Positions 26,379 through 35,901 of a stretch of DNA of 64,000 nt are shown piece by piece. The notes under the pieces are model-generated. The model worked only from the letters and a program-made list of their open reading frames with translations. It was not told the DNA's origin and did not search any database. This DNA comes from Mycobacterium sp. 1164966.3 (GTDB lineage Bacteria > Actinomycetota > Actinomycetes > Mycobacteriales > Mycobacteriaceae). Position 1 is the stretch's first letter; each line of letters begins with the position of its first letter. The translations under genes and the position numbers were made by a program. The stretch lies in assembly GCF_001665395.1 (NCBI RefSeq), contig NZ_LZSG01000018.1, positions 1-64,000 of the forward strand. Direction: 5' to 3'.

Positions 26379-28096
26379 GGCCAGGTCGTCCAGGCAGGCT
26401 CGGCGGCGGTGACGTCACGGCCGTAGCGCCGCAACGCCAGTGCGCGATAGTGGCTCATAATCGGCGCGGCATCCGGTTGCATCTGCAACGGTGGCAACGG
26501 GCCCAGCCGGGTGAGGGTAACCTGGCCGCCCACTGCGGGTCCGGCTGCGGCCAGCGCCGCGACGTCTGCGTCGGCCAGGACCGGCGCGGTGGCGGTGGAT
26601 GCCCACTCCTGGCTTTCACGTTGCACCGGTTCGCTACTGAACGTGCCACGCGCGCTGTGGTATTCAATCAACTCGCTGACTAGTTCGGTGTTCTCCCACT
26701 CCCACGCGGCCGCGAAGGCGCCGGCCAACATGGGCGCCGAAACATAGGTGGCCCAACGGGATCTGGCGTCGGCGTCGGCGATGGAATACCGCACCGAGTC
26801 GACCGCCAGCGCGGCAGGAACTTTCAGCTCCGCCGCTTGCTCGAGCTTGGTCATCGCGCGCCGATGCTGCTGAGCGTTGACCTGCCCCCGGATGACGCCG
26901 AGCGACTTCCCGTGCCGCGCTTCGACCTCCTGCCAGCTGTCCGAAGGGTCGCCCATGGCGTCGAGGCCCAAGTCCGTCAATGCGTCCGCACGCCACACCG
27001 TACCGAGGTGGTAGTCGAGCCGGGCGTATTGCAGCCAGCTGCTGCGCGGTGAGGCGTCAAGGAATTCCCGGGCTTGGGCAATCAGCTCAACGGCTGCCGA
27101 GAAGCGGCCGCGGAATATCTCTAACCAGCTGCGCTGCAACAGAATACGATGAATATGCAACGGCTTTCCGAACTCGCGCCAGTGCCGTTCGGCGTGCTCC
27201 CAGCACTGGTCGGCGGCTTCCAGTGCGTTGGCCGCCATGCGGGTGAGGCCGAGGTACAGCCAGCACCGCGAGACGTCGTGGGCTCGGGCGTGCCGGGCGA
27301 TGACCGGGTAGGCTCCCGATGCCAACTGCTCGGTGGTCACCTTGTCGCGCGCCGACCAGGCCGCCGCCGCTCGCTCCAATTGTGTTCTGGCCGAGGCTAA
27401 TTCCCACCCGTTCGTCTGTGCGCGGGCGCCGGCACGGCGGAGCCACGGCTGGGCCTCCGAGAGCCGCCCGGTCTCGACGCAGTACCGGCCGTACGCGGTG
27501 CCGGCGGTCACCCGCAGAAAGTCCATCGCCTCGTCGCCGTCCACTCCCCGATCCAGTGCATTAATCACCTTCTTCCACAAAGCAACTGACTGCACGTGCA
27601 GGTCGTCGTCGCAGAGCGCGCTCGCACACAGGACCTGCGCGTAGGTGACCAGGAAAGCGTGTTCCTCGGCGAGGGCGGGGAAGTCGCCGTCCGCTTCCAG
27701 GGCCGTCAGGGACGCAGCGGCATGATCGTGATCGCCTTGTGCCGCGGCCAGGCCCGCTTCCAAAAATTGGGCACGTCGCGAATATCGACGGATCATCGCC
27801 GCAACCTCGGTGTCGGAAAAGCGAACCTGCGCGGCCGCTTCCGGCAGTGCGCCGGCGGCAATGTCGGCGTAAATCCGCACACAGTCGCGGATCCGTCGGA
27901 TACACTCGGCTACACCGTCATTCGCGCCGCGGACCAGGTAGATCTCGCCCAGCTGGGCGAGCACTTCCAGCATGAGATCGTCGCGATCGGCCTGCTCGAT
28001 CTGGGGGATCAGGGACAGCAGCAGATCCCTGGCCGCGATCTCGTCGGCGGCAAACGTCAGGCGCCGCGCGCGCTGCAATTCGCCGGGGATCGACAC
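26375..28096 (-). CDS. TPR-like helical partner of the CHAT protease
   Basis: From GTG 28096 the product is 573 residues, almost entirely alpha-helical, with repeated pairs of helices rich in Ala/Leu/Arg (LMLEVLAQLGEIYLVRGAND, SRCWLYLGLTRMAANALEAADQCWEHAERHW and similar), as in degenerate TPR arrays. Near the C-terminus ELVSELIEYHSARGTF resembles the segment that precedes the protease in fused CHAT-TPR proteins. The stop overlaps the CHAT start by ATGA. This suggests a fusion split in two, with this chain as sensor or regulator. The upstream frame to 28207 is low quality and overlaps the lipoprotein gene. Confidence 0.72.
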   Translation of the reverse strand: MSIPGELQRARRLTFAADEIAARDLLLSLIPQIEQADRDDLMLEVLAQLGEIYLVRGANDGVAECIRRIRDCVRIYADIAAGALPEAAAQVRFSDTEVAAMIRRYSRRAQFLEAGLAAAQGDHDHAAASLTALEADGDFPALAEEHAFLVTYAQVLCASALCDDDLHVQSVALWKKVINALDRGVDGDEAMDFLRVTAGTAYGRYCVETGRLSEAQPWLRRAGARAQTNGWELASARTQLERAAAAWSARDKVTTEQLASGAYPVIARHARAHDVSRCWLYLGLTRMAANALEAADQCWEHAERHWREFGKPLHIHRILLQRSWLEIFRGRFSAAVELIAQAREFLDASPRSSWLQYARLDYHLGTVWRADALTDLGLDAMGDPSDSWQEVEARHGKSLGVIRGQVNAQQHRRAMTKLEQAAELKVPAALAVDSVRYSIADADARSRWATYVSAPMLAGAFAAAWEWENTELVSELIEYHSARGTFSSEPVQRESQEWASTATAPVLADADVAALAAAGPAVGGQVTLTRLGPLPPLQMQPDAAPIMSHYRALALRRYGRDVTAAEPAWTTWP

Positions 28097-28199
28097 GGCT
28101 GCATCATAAGTCCGTTTCGATCCGGGGCGCCCCGTCTGCCGCCGCAAAGACCGGAGCGGCGGACATGCGTTGCACGTCCGCCGTCCGTGTTCCGGCCCA

Positions 28200-28672
28200 T
28201 CAGCCACATGTCGCCTTGATGCTGAAGTCCTTGGTGATCAATCCGGCCATCGGGTTCTTCATGTCCGCACCCTGGGCCTGGCCGGTGATGGTGTAGGTCT
28301 TGCCGTCCACCGCCACCTTCGCCGAGCCGAGGTTCTGGCCCATGTTGTTTGCGACGGACAGGGCGTTGCCGTCGACGACCAGGATCAGCGACTCGACCTT
28401 CGGAGCGGCCTCGTCGGTCATCACCACGGCCACGGCCTGTTGCTTACCGGCGGTGTTGCCGCTGCCGATGCTGATCTTGCCGGCCTGCTTGACGCATGTC
28501 ACAGTGGCCGGGTCCAAGCCCGCCAGGTCGCTACCGCCGACCTTGACCTGCGTGACCCCGCCGCCGCTGGCCATGCTCGCCGGTCCGGCAGCGGGATGCC
28601 ACCGCTTGAACAACCCACCAGAGCCGACGCGCAGCCCAGGCTTCCAATCGCTGCTGCGAGAAGACGTTTCAC
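28200..28672 (-). pseudogene. LpqH-like 19-kDa lipoprotein, frameshifted
   Basis: The mature domain (TVTCVKQAGKISIGSG, GADMKNPMAGLITKDFSIKATC) is clearly of the LpqH family. Its reading frame runs from 28200 up to 28715 but has no signal peptide. In another frame GTG 28672 starts VKRLLAAAIGSLGCASALVGCSSGG, a perfect lipoprotein signal with lipobox Cys21. The two halves meet between about 28612 and 28588 and differ by a one-base loss or two-base gain. Either the gene is broken or one base is wrong in the sequence. An intact version would be a surface lipoprotein and possible TLR2 ligand. Confidence 0.7.
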
Positions 28673-28805
28673 TGGAGTTCCCTTCCTTCGTGCGCCGCCC
28701 TGTTGACGACGTCATCCGGGCAAGTACAGAACCCCCGGGGTGCTACCGATCCCAATTTTTCGCGGCGGCAGATAGGCTGCTTCGACAGATGAAGGGAGGC
28801 ATTCG

Positions 28806-29186
28806 ATGCCACGCGTGAGATGGCTGGAAAAGCCTGAGGCCCATGACTTTCCAGCGGCTTCCGACTACCTTGATCTGCTCGCGGACCCGCACGTCGTGAA
28901 GGAGTTGACGGAGCGGCTGCGGGCCGGTGTCGTCGTGCACAGAAAGGCCAAGGACATTCTCCGGGCCGCTCGGCTGCCGCTGCTGCCGCGAGACAACCCG
29001 CACGTCGCCGCGGATCTGTCCAAGATCAAGGACAAGCAGCCACTGTCGCCGATTCTGCTGGTCCGTGGCGATCTCGACACCTGTGTACCGGTGCAGATCG
29101 CCGACGGCTACCACCGCGTTTGCGCGAGCTATTACACCGACGAGAACACCGATATACCGGTGATTCTCGTTTCCGGCCGGAAGTAG
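28806..29186 (+). CDS. ParB-nuclease-like small protein (126 aa)
   Basis: This conserved hypothetical protein of 126 residues contains LPRDNPHVAADLSKI, SPILLVRGDLDTCVPVQIADGYHRVCASYY; the last stretch resembles the GxHR loop of the ParB/Srx N-terminal fold. No HTH follows, so it is not a partition protein. Start ATG 28806 follows GGGAGGC. It lies 10 bases before the enoyl-CoA hydratase gene, so the two may be cotranscribed. Function unknown. Confidence 0.65.
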   Translation: MPRVRWLEKPEAHDFPAASDYLDLLADPHVVKELTERLRAGVVVHRKAKDILRAARLPLLPRDNPHVAADLSKIKDKQPLSPILLVRGDLDTCVPVQIADGYHRVCASYYTDENTDIPVILVSGRK

Positions 29187-29196
29187 AGTCGGCAGC

Positions 29197-29943
29197 GTGA
29201 TCGAGGTCCAGACGCAGGGCGCGGTCCGCGTGCTGACTTTCTCGTCGGGGCGCGTCAACGCCCTCGACGTCGAGTTCGCTGACGAGCTGACCGAGGCGGT
29301 GCGTGAGTTGCAGCGGGCCGGCGGCGCGCCTTTGGTCGTCACCGGTGCCGGCCGGGTGTTCAGCGCAGGGGTCGACCTCGATCGCGTCGTACAGGGCGGC
29401 GCTGACTACACCGATCGGCTGATCCCGGCTCTGTCGGATCTGTTCGTGGCGCTGTTCGGCTACCCCGGGCCGACGGTCGCGGCGGTTAACGGCGCCGCCA
29501 TAGCGGGCGGGTGCGTGCTGGCCTGCGCATGTGATCGTCGCGTGATGACGTCGTCCGGGCAGATCGGGGCGTCCGAGGTCCGCGTCGGGGTTCCGTTTCC
29601 GGTGGCCGCGCTGGAGGTGATGCGTTACGCCTGCGGACATCGCGCGGAGGAAGTCGTGCTGGGCGGTCGGATCTATCGCGATGCCGACGCTGTCGAAATG
29701 AGGCTGGTCGACCGCATCGTCGCCGACGAGCTCATCGACGCGGCTCTGGCGGAGGCGTCGGACCTCGCCGAGATTCCGCCCGCCGCGTATCGCCAGACCA
29801 AAGCGCAGTTGCGAAACCCCACTTTGGCGCGGATCAGCAACGGCGCCGATTTCGACCGCGAGGTCCGCGGGCTATGGGGGACAGAGGAGACGCGTCAGCG
29901 CATCGCGGCCTACCTCGAGCGCCTCCGTCGTCGAGACGGCTAG
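29197..29943 (+). CDS. Enoyl-CoA hydratase/isomerase family protein
   Basis: The 248-residue crotonase-fold protein has FSAGVDLDRV (oxyanion loop) and NGAAIAGGCVLACACD. The usual catalytic glutamates of a hydratase are not obvious: the second loop reads GASEVRVGVPFPVAALE. The enzyme may therefore be an isomerase, hydrolase or degenerate hydratase. GTG 29197 is the family-consistent start. It is convergent with lucA, 11 bases between stops. The likely acyl-CoA substrate is unknown. Confidence 0.8.
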   Translation: MIEVQTQGAVRVLTFSSGRVNALDVEFADELTEAVRELQRAGGAPLVVTGAGRVFSAGVDLDRVVQGGADYTDRLIPALSDLFVALFGYPGPTVAAVNGAAIAGGCVLACACDRRVMTSSGQIGASEVRVGVPFPVAALEVMRYACGHRAEEVVLGGRIYRDADAVEMRLVDRIVADELIDAALAEASDLAEIPPAAYRQTKAQLRNPTLARISNGADFDREVRGLWGTEETRQRIAAYLERLRRRDG

Positions 29944-29954
29944 CTGTATTCGCC

Positions 29955-30863
29955 TCAGTCCTCGACTGCGACGCCGCCGCCTCGGGTGCGCCGGCGCCGA
30001 TGTGATGTCTTGCCGGTCGGGCGCCGGTTCTGCAGCTTCGGCTTGGGCTTCTCCGCGGCTTTGCTGACCTGGGTGTCGGCTGCCGGGGCTTCCTGCGTCG
30101 GGGTGTCGGATTCTGGCGTGGGCTTGGGGATTTCGGTGGTGGCCTGCGAGCCTTCGGTGCTCTCTTTAGTGGCGTCGACGGATTCGTCGGCCGGCTCCGA
30201 TTCGACCTCCTGTGATTCGCTGAGTTCGACCTCGGTGGTCTCGGCGGCCTCGGCGTCGCTGGCCTCGACAGCCTCGGTGTCGGTGATCTCGTCGGCCCCG
30301 GACTCGGCGTCGCCGGCCTCGGTGTCGGTGATCTCGTGGGACTCGTCGGCCGCTTCGGCGTCTGTGTCCTTGCCCCGCTTCTTGCGCTCCTTGCGCTTCG
30401 CCTTGGGCTCCTTCAACTTGATCGGTTTCGGTGGCGGCGCCGGCAACTCGGCGACAAATGACAGGTAGAACCCGAAGATTCCCAGCACGGCGATCGCGGC
30501 GGCGGCGCCGTAAACACCGAACAACCACTGGCCGGCCGCGTCCAGACTGAGCCAGATCTCGCTGATCGCGGTGCCGATGATGAGCACCCCGGCCAGCACG
30601 TGGGCGACGATCGACCAAAGCCGTATGGACAAAGCCAACTGCGGGGTGCCCAGCTCGGGCCTGCGGGTGCGCAGCAACGTGAAGACCACCGGCAGGGCAG
30701 CCAGACCGATCAGCGCGCCCGAGGCGATCCGGCCCGCCATGCCCAATGCGTGCGGCGTCTCACCCATCAGCTCCGACCAGCGCGGCAACACGCAGAAGAA
30801 GTAGAGGACGCCGGCAATGATCGAAAACAATGCATGCCACACGATGGCCCACGTGCGTCCCAT
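29955..30863 (-). CDS. lucA: LucA, Mce-stabilising membrane protein
   Basis: The 302-residue protein opens MGRTWAIVWHALFSIIAGVLYFF and has four hydrophobic helices in the first 160 residues, then a long charged tail with Asp/Glu/Thr/Ala repeats (EITDTEAGDAESGADEITD) and a basic end (SHRRRRTRGGG). This matches M. tuberculosis Rv3723/LucA, which stabilises the Mce1 and Mce4 fatty-acid and cholesterol importers. The acidic repeat tail appears longer than in Rv3723. Synteny with the tRNA-Ser, SRP RNA and Rv3722c-type gene is conserved. Mkl/MceG, the ATPase of the same importers, is also in this window. Confidence 0.9.
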   Translation of the reverse strand: MGRTWAIVWHALFSIIAGVLYFFCVLPRWSELMGETPHALGMAGRIASGALIGLAALPVVFTLLRTRRPELGTPQLALSIRLWSIVAHVLAGVLIIGTAISEIWLSLDAAGQWLFGVYGAAAAIAVLGIFGFYLSFVAELPAPPPKPIKLKEPKAKRKERKKRGKDTDAEAADESHEITDTEAGDAESGADEITDTEAVEASDAEAAETTEVELSESQEVESEPADESVDATKESTEGSQATTEIPKPTPESDTPTQEAPAADTQVSKAAEKPKPKLQNRRPTGKTSHRRRRTRGGGVAVED

Positions 30864-30967
30864 ACTTCTCCCTCAGTCCCGCAAGCTGCCGGAGCTCAGG
30901 CCAGCATAGAGGCCGACCAGCCCACAATCGTGCATGTCCGCGCCCCGAAACCAAGGGCGACCCGTTG

Positions 30968-31053
30968 CGGAGGATGCGGGATTTGAACCCGCGAGGGCTG
31001 TTAACCCAACCCGCGTTCCAGGCGAGCGCCATAGGCCACTAGGCGAATCCTCC
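30968..31053 (-). tRNA. tRNA-Ser (anticodon GGA)
   Basis: The 86-base gene has acceptor stem GGAGGAT/ATCCTCC, a T-loop GGGTTCAAATCCC, an anticodon loop CTGGAAC (GGA) closed by a five-base stem, and the long variable arm expected of serine tRNAs. CCA is not encoded. It is next to the SRP RNA, as in M. tuberculosis. Confidence 0.95.
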
Positions 31054-31131
31054 GCCGCCATGGTAGCCGCTGAGTCAACGTCCAGCGTTTCGCGGCCTGC
31101 TACGACCGAAGCCGAGTGTTCCACGCCCAGG

Positions 31132-31137
31132 TATTAC
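31132..31137 (+). promoter_or_regulatory. -10 element of the SRP RNA
   Basis: TATTAC lies about ten bases before the 5' end of the SRP RNA, at the expected -10 distance. A clear -35 was not identified. Confidence 0.4.
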
Positions 31138-31147
31138 ACTCGCCGAT

Positions 31148-31233
31148 GGACCCCGCGCGGCGTTTATCCTGTGAACTCCCCCAGGGCCGGAAGGCAGCAA
31201 GGGTCAATGGGCTCTGTCGGGTGCGCGGGGTCC
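31148..31233 (+). ncRNA. ffs: Signal recognition particle small RNA (4.5S)
   Basis: GGACCCCGCGC at the 5' end pairs with GCGCGGGGTCC at the 3' end, enclosing the conserved apical GGCCGGAAGGCAGCAAGGG that binds Ffh. The compact bacterial SRP RNA scaffold guides ribosomes making membrane proteins to FtsY. Position between tRNA-Ser and the Rv3722c-type gene is conserved in mycobacteria. Confidence 0.92.
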
Positions 31234-31283
31234 CCTCAATCGGGGGCGCAGAGGCCAATACCGGCCCAACTTTTGCTGCCTAG

Positions 31284-32597
<1,314 letters not shown>

Positions 32598-32616
32598 AGT
32601 GGCTCCTCCCGGTCAT

Positions 32617-32760
32617 TGAGTGTGAAATGACGGCTTTGCCTGTGAAGCTGTGGCTTTCAATGTGAGCCGAGGGTGGCGTCGCGGCGGGCGAAAAAACCCG
32701 CCCTGGATTCACTCGCAAAGCCGTAGGTACACACGCGAAATCGTGGCTTCACTCTCGTCG
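32617..32760. repeat. Complex inverted repeat upstream of dnaX
   Basis: GAGTGTGAAATGACGGCTTT and a second TGTGAA...GTGGCTTT unit (32617-32666) reappear inverted in 32709-32758 (CGCAAAGCCGTAGG, ATCGTGGCTTCACTCTCG). Between them GGCGGG-CGAAAAAA-CCCGCC (about 32677-32696) is a tight hairpin. The whole could fold into a cruciform or terminator after the aminotransferase gene. Confidence 0.55.
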
Positions 32761-32803
32761 CCCGGGCGTCCGCTTCGTCACCGGCCGCCGGTAGCCTGCT
32801 GAC

Positions 32804-34585
32804 GTGGCCTTGTACCGCAAGTATCGACCGGCTTCGTTCGCAGAGGTGGTGGGGCAGGAGCACGTCACCGAGCCGCTGTCCATCGCCCTGGAAGCCGGCC
32901 GCATCAACCACGCATACCTGTTCTCCGGGCCGCGGGGCTGCGGAAAGACCTCGTCGGCGCGCATCTTGGCCCGGTCGTTGAACTGCGCTCAGGGACCGAC
33001 GGCCCATCCGTGTGGGGTGTGCGAGTCCTGCGTGGCGCTGGCGCCGAACGCTCCCGGAAGCATCGACGTCGTCGAACTCGACGCTGCCAGCCACGGCGGC
33101 GTCGACGATACGCGCGAACTGCGTGACCGCGCCTTCTATGCGCCGGCACAGTCGCGCTACCGGGTGTTCATCGTCGACGAGGCGCACATGGTGACCACGG
33201 CCGGCTTCAATGCGCTGCTCAAGATCGTGGAGGAACCACCCGAGCACCTGATCTTCATCTTCGCCACCACCGAGCCGGACAAAGTGTTGCCGACGATTCG
33301 GTCGCGCACCCATCACTACCCGTTCCGCCTGCTGCCGCCGCGCACCATGCGGTCCTTGATCGGACGGATCTGTGAACAGGAAGGCGTGATCCTCGACGAC
33401 GCGGTGTATCCGCTGGTTATCCGCGCCGGCGGCGGTTCCCCGCGCGACACGCTCTCGGTGCTGGACCAGCTGGTGGCCGGGGCCGAAAGCAACCACCTGA
33501 CATACCAGCGGGCACTCGGTCTGTTGGGTGCGACCGACGTCGCACTGATCGACGGTGCCGTCGATGCGCTGGCCGCTGGGGACGCCGCGGCGCTGTTCGG
33601 TGCGGTCGAATCAGTGATCGACGCCGGCCACGACCCGCGACGTTTCGCCACCGACCTGTTGGAGCGATTCCGCGACCTCATCGTGTTGCAGGCGGTGCCG
33701 GATGCGGCGAGTCGCGGCGTGGTGGATGCGCCTGAAGACGTGCTGGACCGGATGCGGGAGCAAGCGGCCCGCATCGGGTCGGCGACCCTGACCCGCTATG
33801 CCGAGGTGGTGCAAGCCGGGCTGGGCGAGATGCGCGGTGCGACGGCGCCGCGCCTGCTGCTCGAGGTCGTCTGCGCGCGACTGTTGCTGCCCTCGGCCAG
33901 TGAGGCGGAGTCGGCGCTGCTGCAACGTGTCGAGAGGATCGAGACCCGGCTGGACATCTCGATTCCCGAGTCCGCGCCGGCAACTGCACCCGCGCCCGCC
34001 AAGCCGGCAACGCAGCCGCGAAAGTCGGTAGCCCCGGAGGCCAAGCGCAATCCGGCCCCTGAACCGACCGCACCCACCGCCCCTGTGCCTACCGGTGAAG
34101 CAGCCCCGGTGCCGGGCGAACCCAGTGCGGCCGCTGTGCGAACTATGTGGCAGACCGTTCGCGACAAGGTGCGCCAGCGTAGCCGTACTACCGAAGTGAT
34201 GCTGGCGGGCGCCACTGTGCGTGCCGTGGAGGACAACACCCTGGTGCTGACCCATACTTCGGCGCCGCTGGCCAAACGCCTATGCGAGCAACGCAACGCC
34301 GACGTGATCGCCGAGGCGCTTAAGGATGCGCTGGGCGTGAACTGGCGGGTGCGCTGCGAGGCGGGCGGACCCGAGCCGGGTCAGCCGGTGTTCACCGCGA
34401 AGGTGGAAGAGCCTGCGCCCGAAGCGGATTCCCCGCAGCGCTTCGCACGCGAGGAGCGCGACGAAGAGGAAAGCATGCTTGCCGAAGCCGGCCGCAGCGA
34501 CTCGTCACAGCCGCGTCGGGATCCCGAGGAAGCCGCGCTGGAACTGTTGCAGAGCGAACTGGGCGCCCGCCGTATTGAAGGCTGA
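32804..34585 (+). CDS. dnaX: DNA polymerase III subunits gamma/tau
   Basis: The 593-residue clamp-loader ATPase has Walker A GPRGCGKTS, a zinc module with four cysteines (NCAQGP...PCGVCESC), a DEAH-like VDEAHM and the sensor SRT/RT region (TIRSRTHHYPF). Residues from about 370 form a Pro/Ala-rich linker, then domain V (MWQTVRDKVRQRSR...) for polymerase contact. Start GTG 32804 gives the family N-terminus ALYRKYRPASFAEVVGQ. No A-rich frameshift site for a shorter gamma form was found. It corresponds to Rv3721c. Confidence 0.95.
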   Translation: MALYRKYRPASFAEVVGQEHVTEPLSIALEAGRINHAYLFSGPRGCGKTSSARILARSLNCAQGPTAHPCGVCESCVALAPNAPGSIDVVELDAASHGGVDDTRELRDRAFYAPAQSRYRVFIVDEAHMVTTAGFNALLKIVEEPPEHLIFIFATTEPDKVLPTIRSRTHHYPFRLLPPRTMRSLIGRICEQEGVILDDAVYPLVIRAGGGSPRDTLSVLDQLVAGAESNHLTYQRALGLLGATDVALIDGAVDALAAGDAAALFGAVESVIDAGHDPRRFATDLLERFRDLIVLQAVPDAASRGVVDAPEDVLDRMREQAARIGSATLTRYAEVVQAGLGEMRGATAPRLLLEVVCARLLLPSASEAESALLQRVERIETRLDISIPESAPATAPAPAKPATQPRKSVAPEAKRNPAPEPTAPTAPVPTGEAAPVPGEPSAAAVRTMWQTVRDKVRQRSRTTEVMLAGATVRAVEDNTLVLTHTSAPLAKRLCEQRNADVIAEALKDALGVNWRVRCEAGGPEPGQPVFTAKVEEPAPEADSPQRFAREERDEEESMLAEAGRSDSSQPRRDPEEAALELLQSELGARRIEG

Positions 34586-34590
34586 ACGAG

Positions 34591-35901
34591 CTACGGGGTC
34601 CACCAAGGTCGCAGCGGCAAATTGTCATTGCCCCAGGTGTCGACGTTGGCCGCCAGCACGTGATGCAGCTGAAGGTTGTTCTGCTCGAAGGCCACTCGGG
34701 AAGCGGCCATATACAAACCCCACACTTTGGCGATGGGCAGACCAACTTCCCCGACCGCTGCTTCCCAGTGCTCGACGAGATTGCGGCACCAGTCGCGCAG
34801 CGTCATCGCGTAGTGGTGGCGGAAGTTCTCCTCGTGCAGCACTTCCAGCCCGACGTCCTGCACTTCGGTGATGATGCGGCCCGAGCCCGTCAGCTCCCCG
34901 TCGGGGAAGACGTAGCGGTCGGTGAAGCCGCCCGCGAAGGAGGTCTGCTTGTTGTCCTGGCGGGTGATGCAGTGGTTGAGCAGCAGCCCGCCGGTGCGCA
35001 ACTTCGACTTGAGAAAACCGAAGTAGGCCGGGTAGTTCTTCACGCCGATGTGCTCGGTCAGTCCGATCGACGACACGGCGTCGAACCCCGTCTCGGGCAC
35101 GTCGCGGTAGTCGGAGTGCCGCACCTCGGCCAGATCCTGCAGGCCCTCGTCCTCGATTGCCTTTCGCGCCCACTTGGCCTGCTCGGCCGACAGCGTCGCG
35201 CCGATGGCGCGGACGCCGCGGCGCGCCGCGTAACGGACCATGCCGCCCCAGCCGCAGCCCACGTCGAGCAGCCGGTCGCCGGGCTTGAGCCCCAGCTTTT
35301 CGAAAATCAGCCGGTACTTGTTCTCCTGGGCCTCTTCCAGCGTCGCGTCGGCGGTCGGATAGACGGCGCAGGTGTAGGTCATCGACGGACCGAGCACCCA
35401 TTCGTAGAACGTGTTGGAGACGTCGTAGTGGTGGTGGATCGCCTCGGCGTCGCGGGTCTTGCTGTGCATGAAGCCGTCCGCGACCCGACGCCAGCGTGGC
35501 GGATTTTCCTGCGGCGGCGGTGCGACCGGCAGCAGGTGTTCGACGCCGATCGACCGCACGACGTTAGCCAGCGTCCGCAACGACGGCCGCTTGAACTCGA
35601 CCTTGTCGGTCAGCATCTTCAGCAGCTCGTACGGGTCGCCGGGGTGCACACCACGCGCTTGCAGATCACCCGATATGTAGGCGCGGGCGATGCCGAGCTC
35701 GCCGGGCGCCGTGGCGAGATAGGTGGCCCCCCGGGGAGTGCAGAGGTCCAGGCCCATCTCGGCGTCGTTGCGTCCCGCCGTGCTGCCGTCGTAGGCGGTG
35801 AACTTCAGCGGATGTTGTCCGCCGGCCGTCAGGATCTCCAGCACCTCGGCCATGCTCAGCTTGCCGGTGGTGGCACGCTCTGATTGTTTCGTGGTCGTCA
35901 T
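34591..35901 (-). CDS. bfaB: SAM methyltransferase for 10-methyl fatty acids
   Basis: The 436-residue cyclopropane-synthase-like methyltransferase has the SAM motif LLDVGCGWGG, and other family elements EAIHHHYDVSNTFY and LTEHIGVKNYPAYF. It corresponds to Rv3720. The orthologue pair BfaB/BfaA (also called TmsB/TmsA) converts oleate to 10-methylstearate, tuberculostearic acid. This enzyme adds a methylene group from SAM and the reductase partner completes the product. The start overlaps the reductase stop by ATGA (35898-35901), proving cotranslation. The 26 extra codons upstream belong to the partner's frame region. Confidence 0.85.
   Translation of the reverse strand: MTTTKQSERATTGKLSMAEVLEILTAGGQHPLKFTAYDGSTAGRNDAEMGLDLCTPRGATYLATAPGELGIARAYISGDLQARGVHPGDPYELLKMLTDKVEFKRPSLRTLANVVRSIGVEHLLPVAPPPQENPPRWRRVADGFMHSKTRDAEAIHHHYDVSNTFYEWVLGPSMTYTCAVYPTADATLEEAQENKYRLIFEKLGLKPGDRLLDVGCGWGGMVRYAARRGVRAIGATLSAEQAKWARKAIEDEGLQDLAEVRHSDYRDVPETGFDAVSSIGLTEHIGVKNYPAYFGFLKSKLRTGGLLLNHCITRQDNKQTSFAGGFTDRYVFPDGELTGSGRIITEVQDVGLEVLHEENFRHHYAMTLRDWCRNLVEHWEAAVGEVGLPIAKVWGLYMAASRVAFEQNNLQLHHVLAANVDTWGNDNLPLRPWWTP

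Noticed and set aside
32804..34585. Programmed frameshift making a short gamma form of DnaX
   Set aside because: No A-rich slippery sequence with a following stem was found in the gene.
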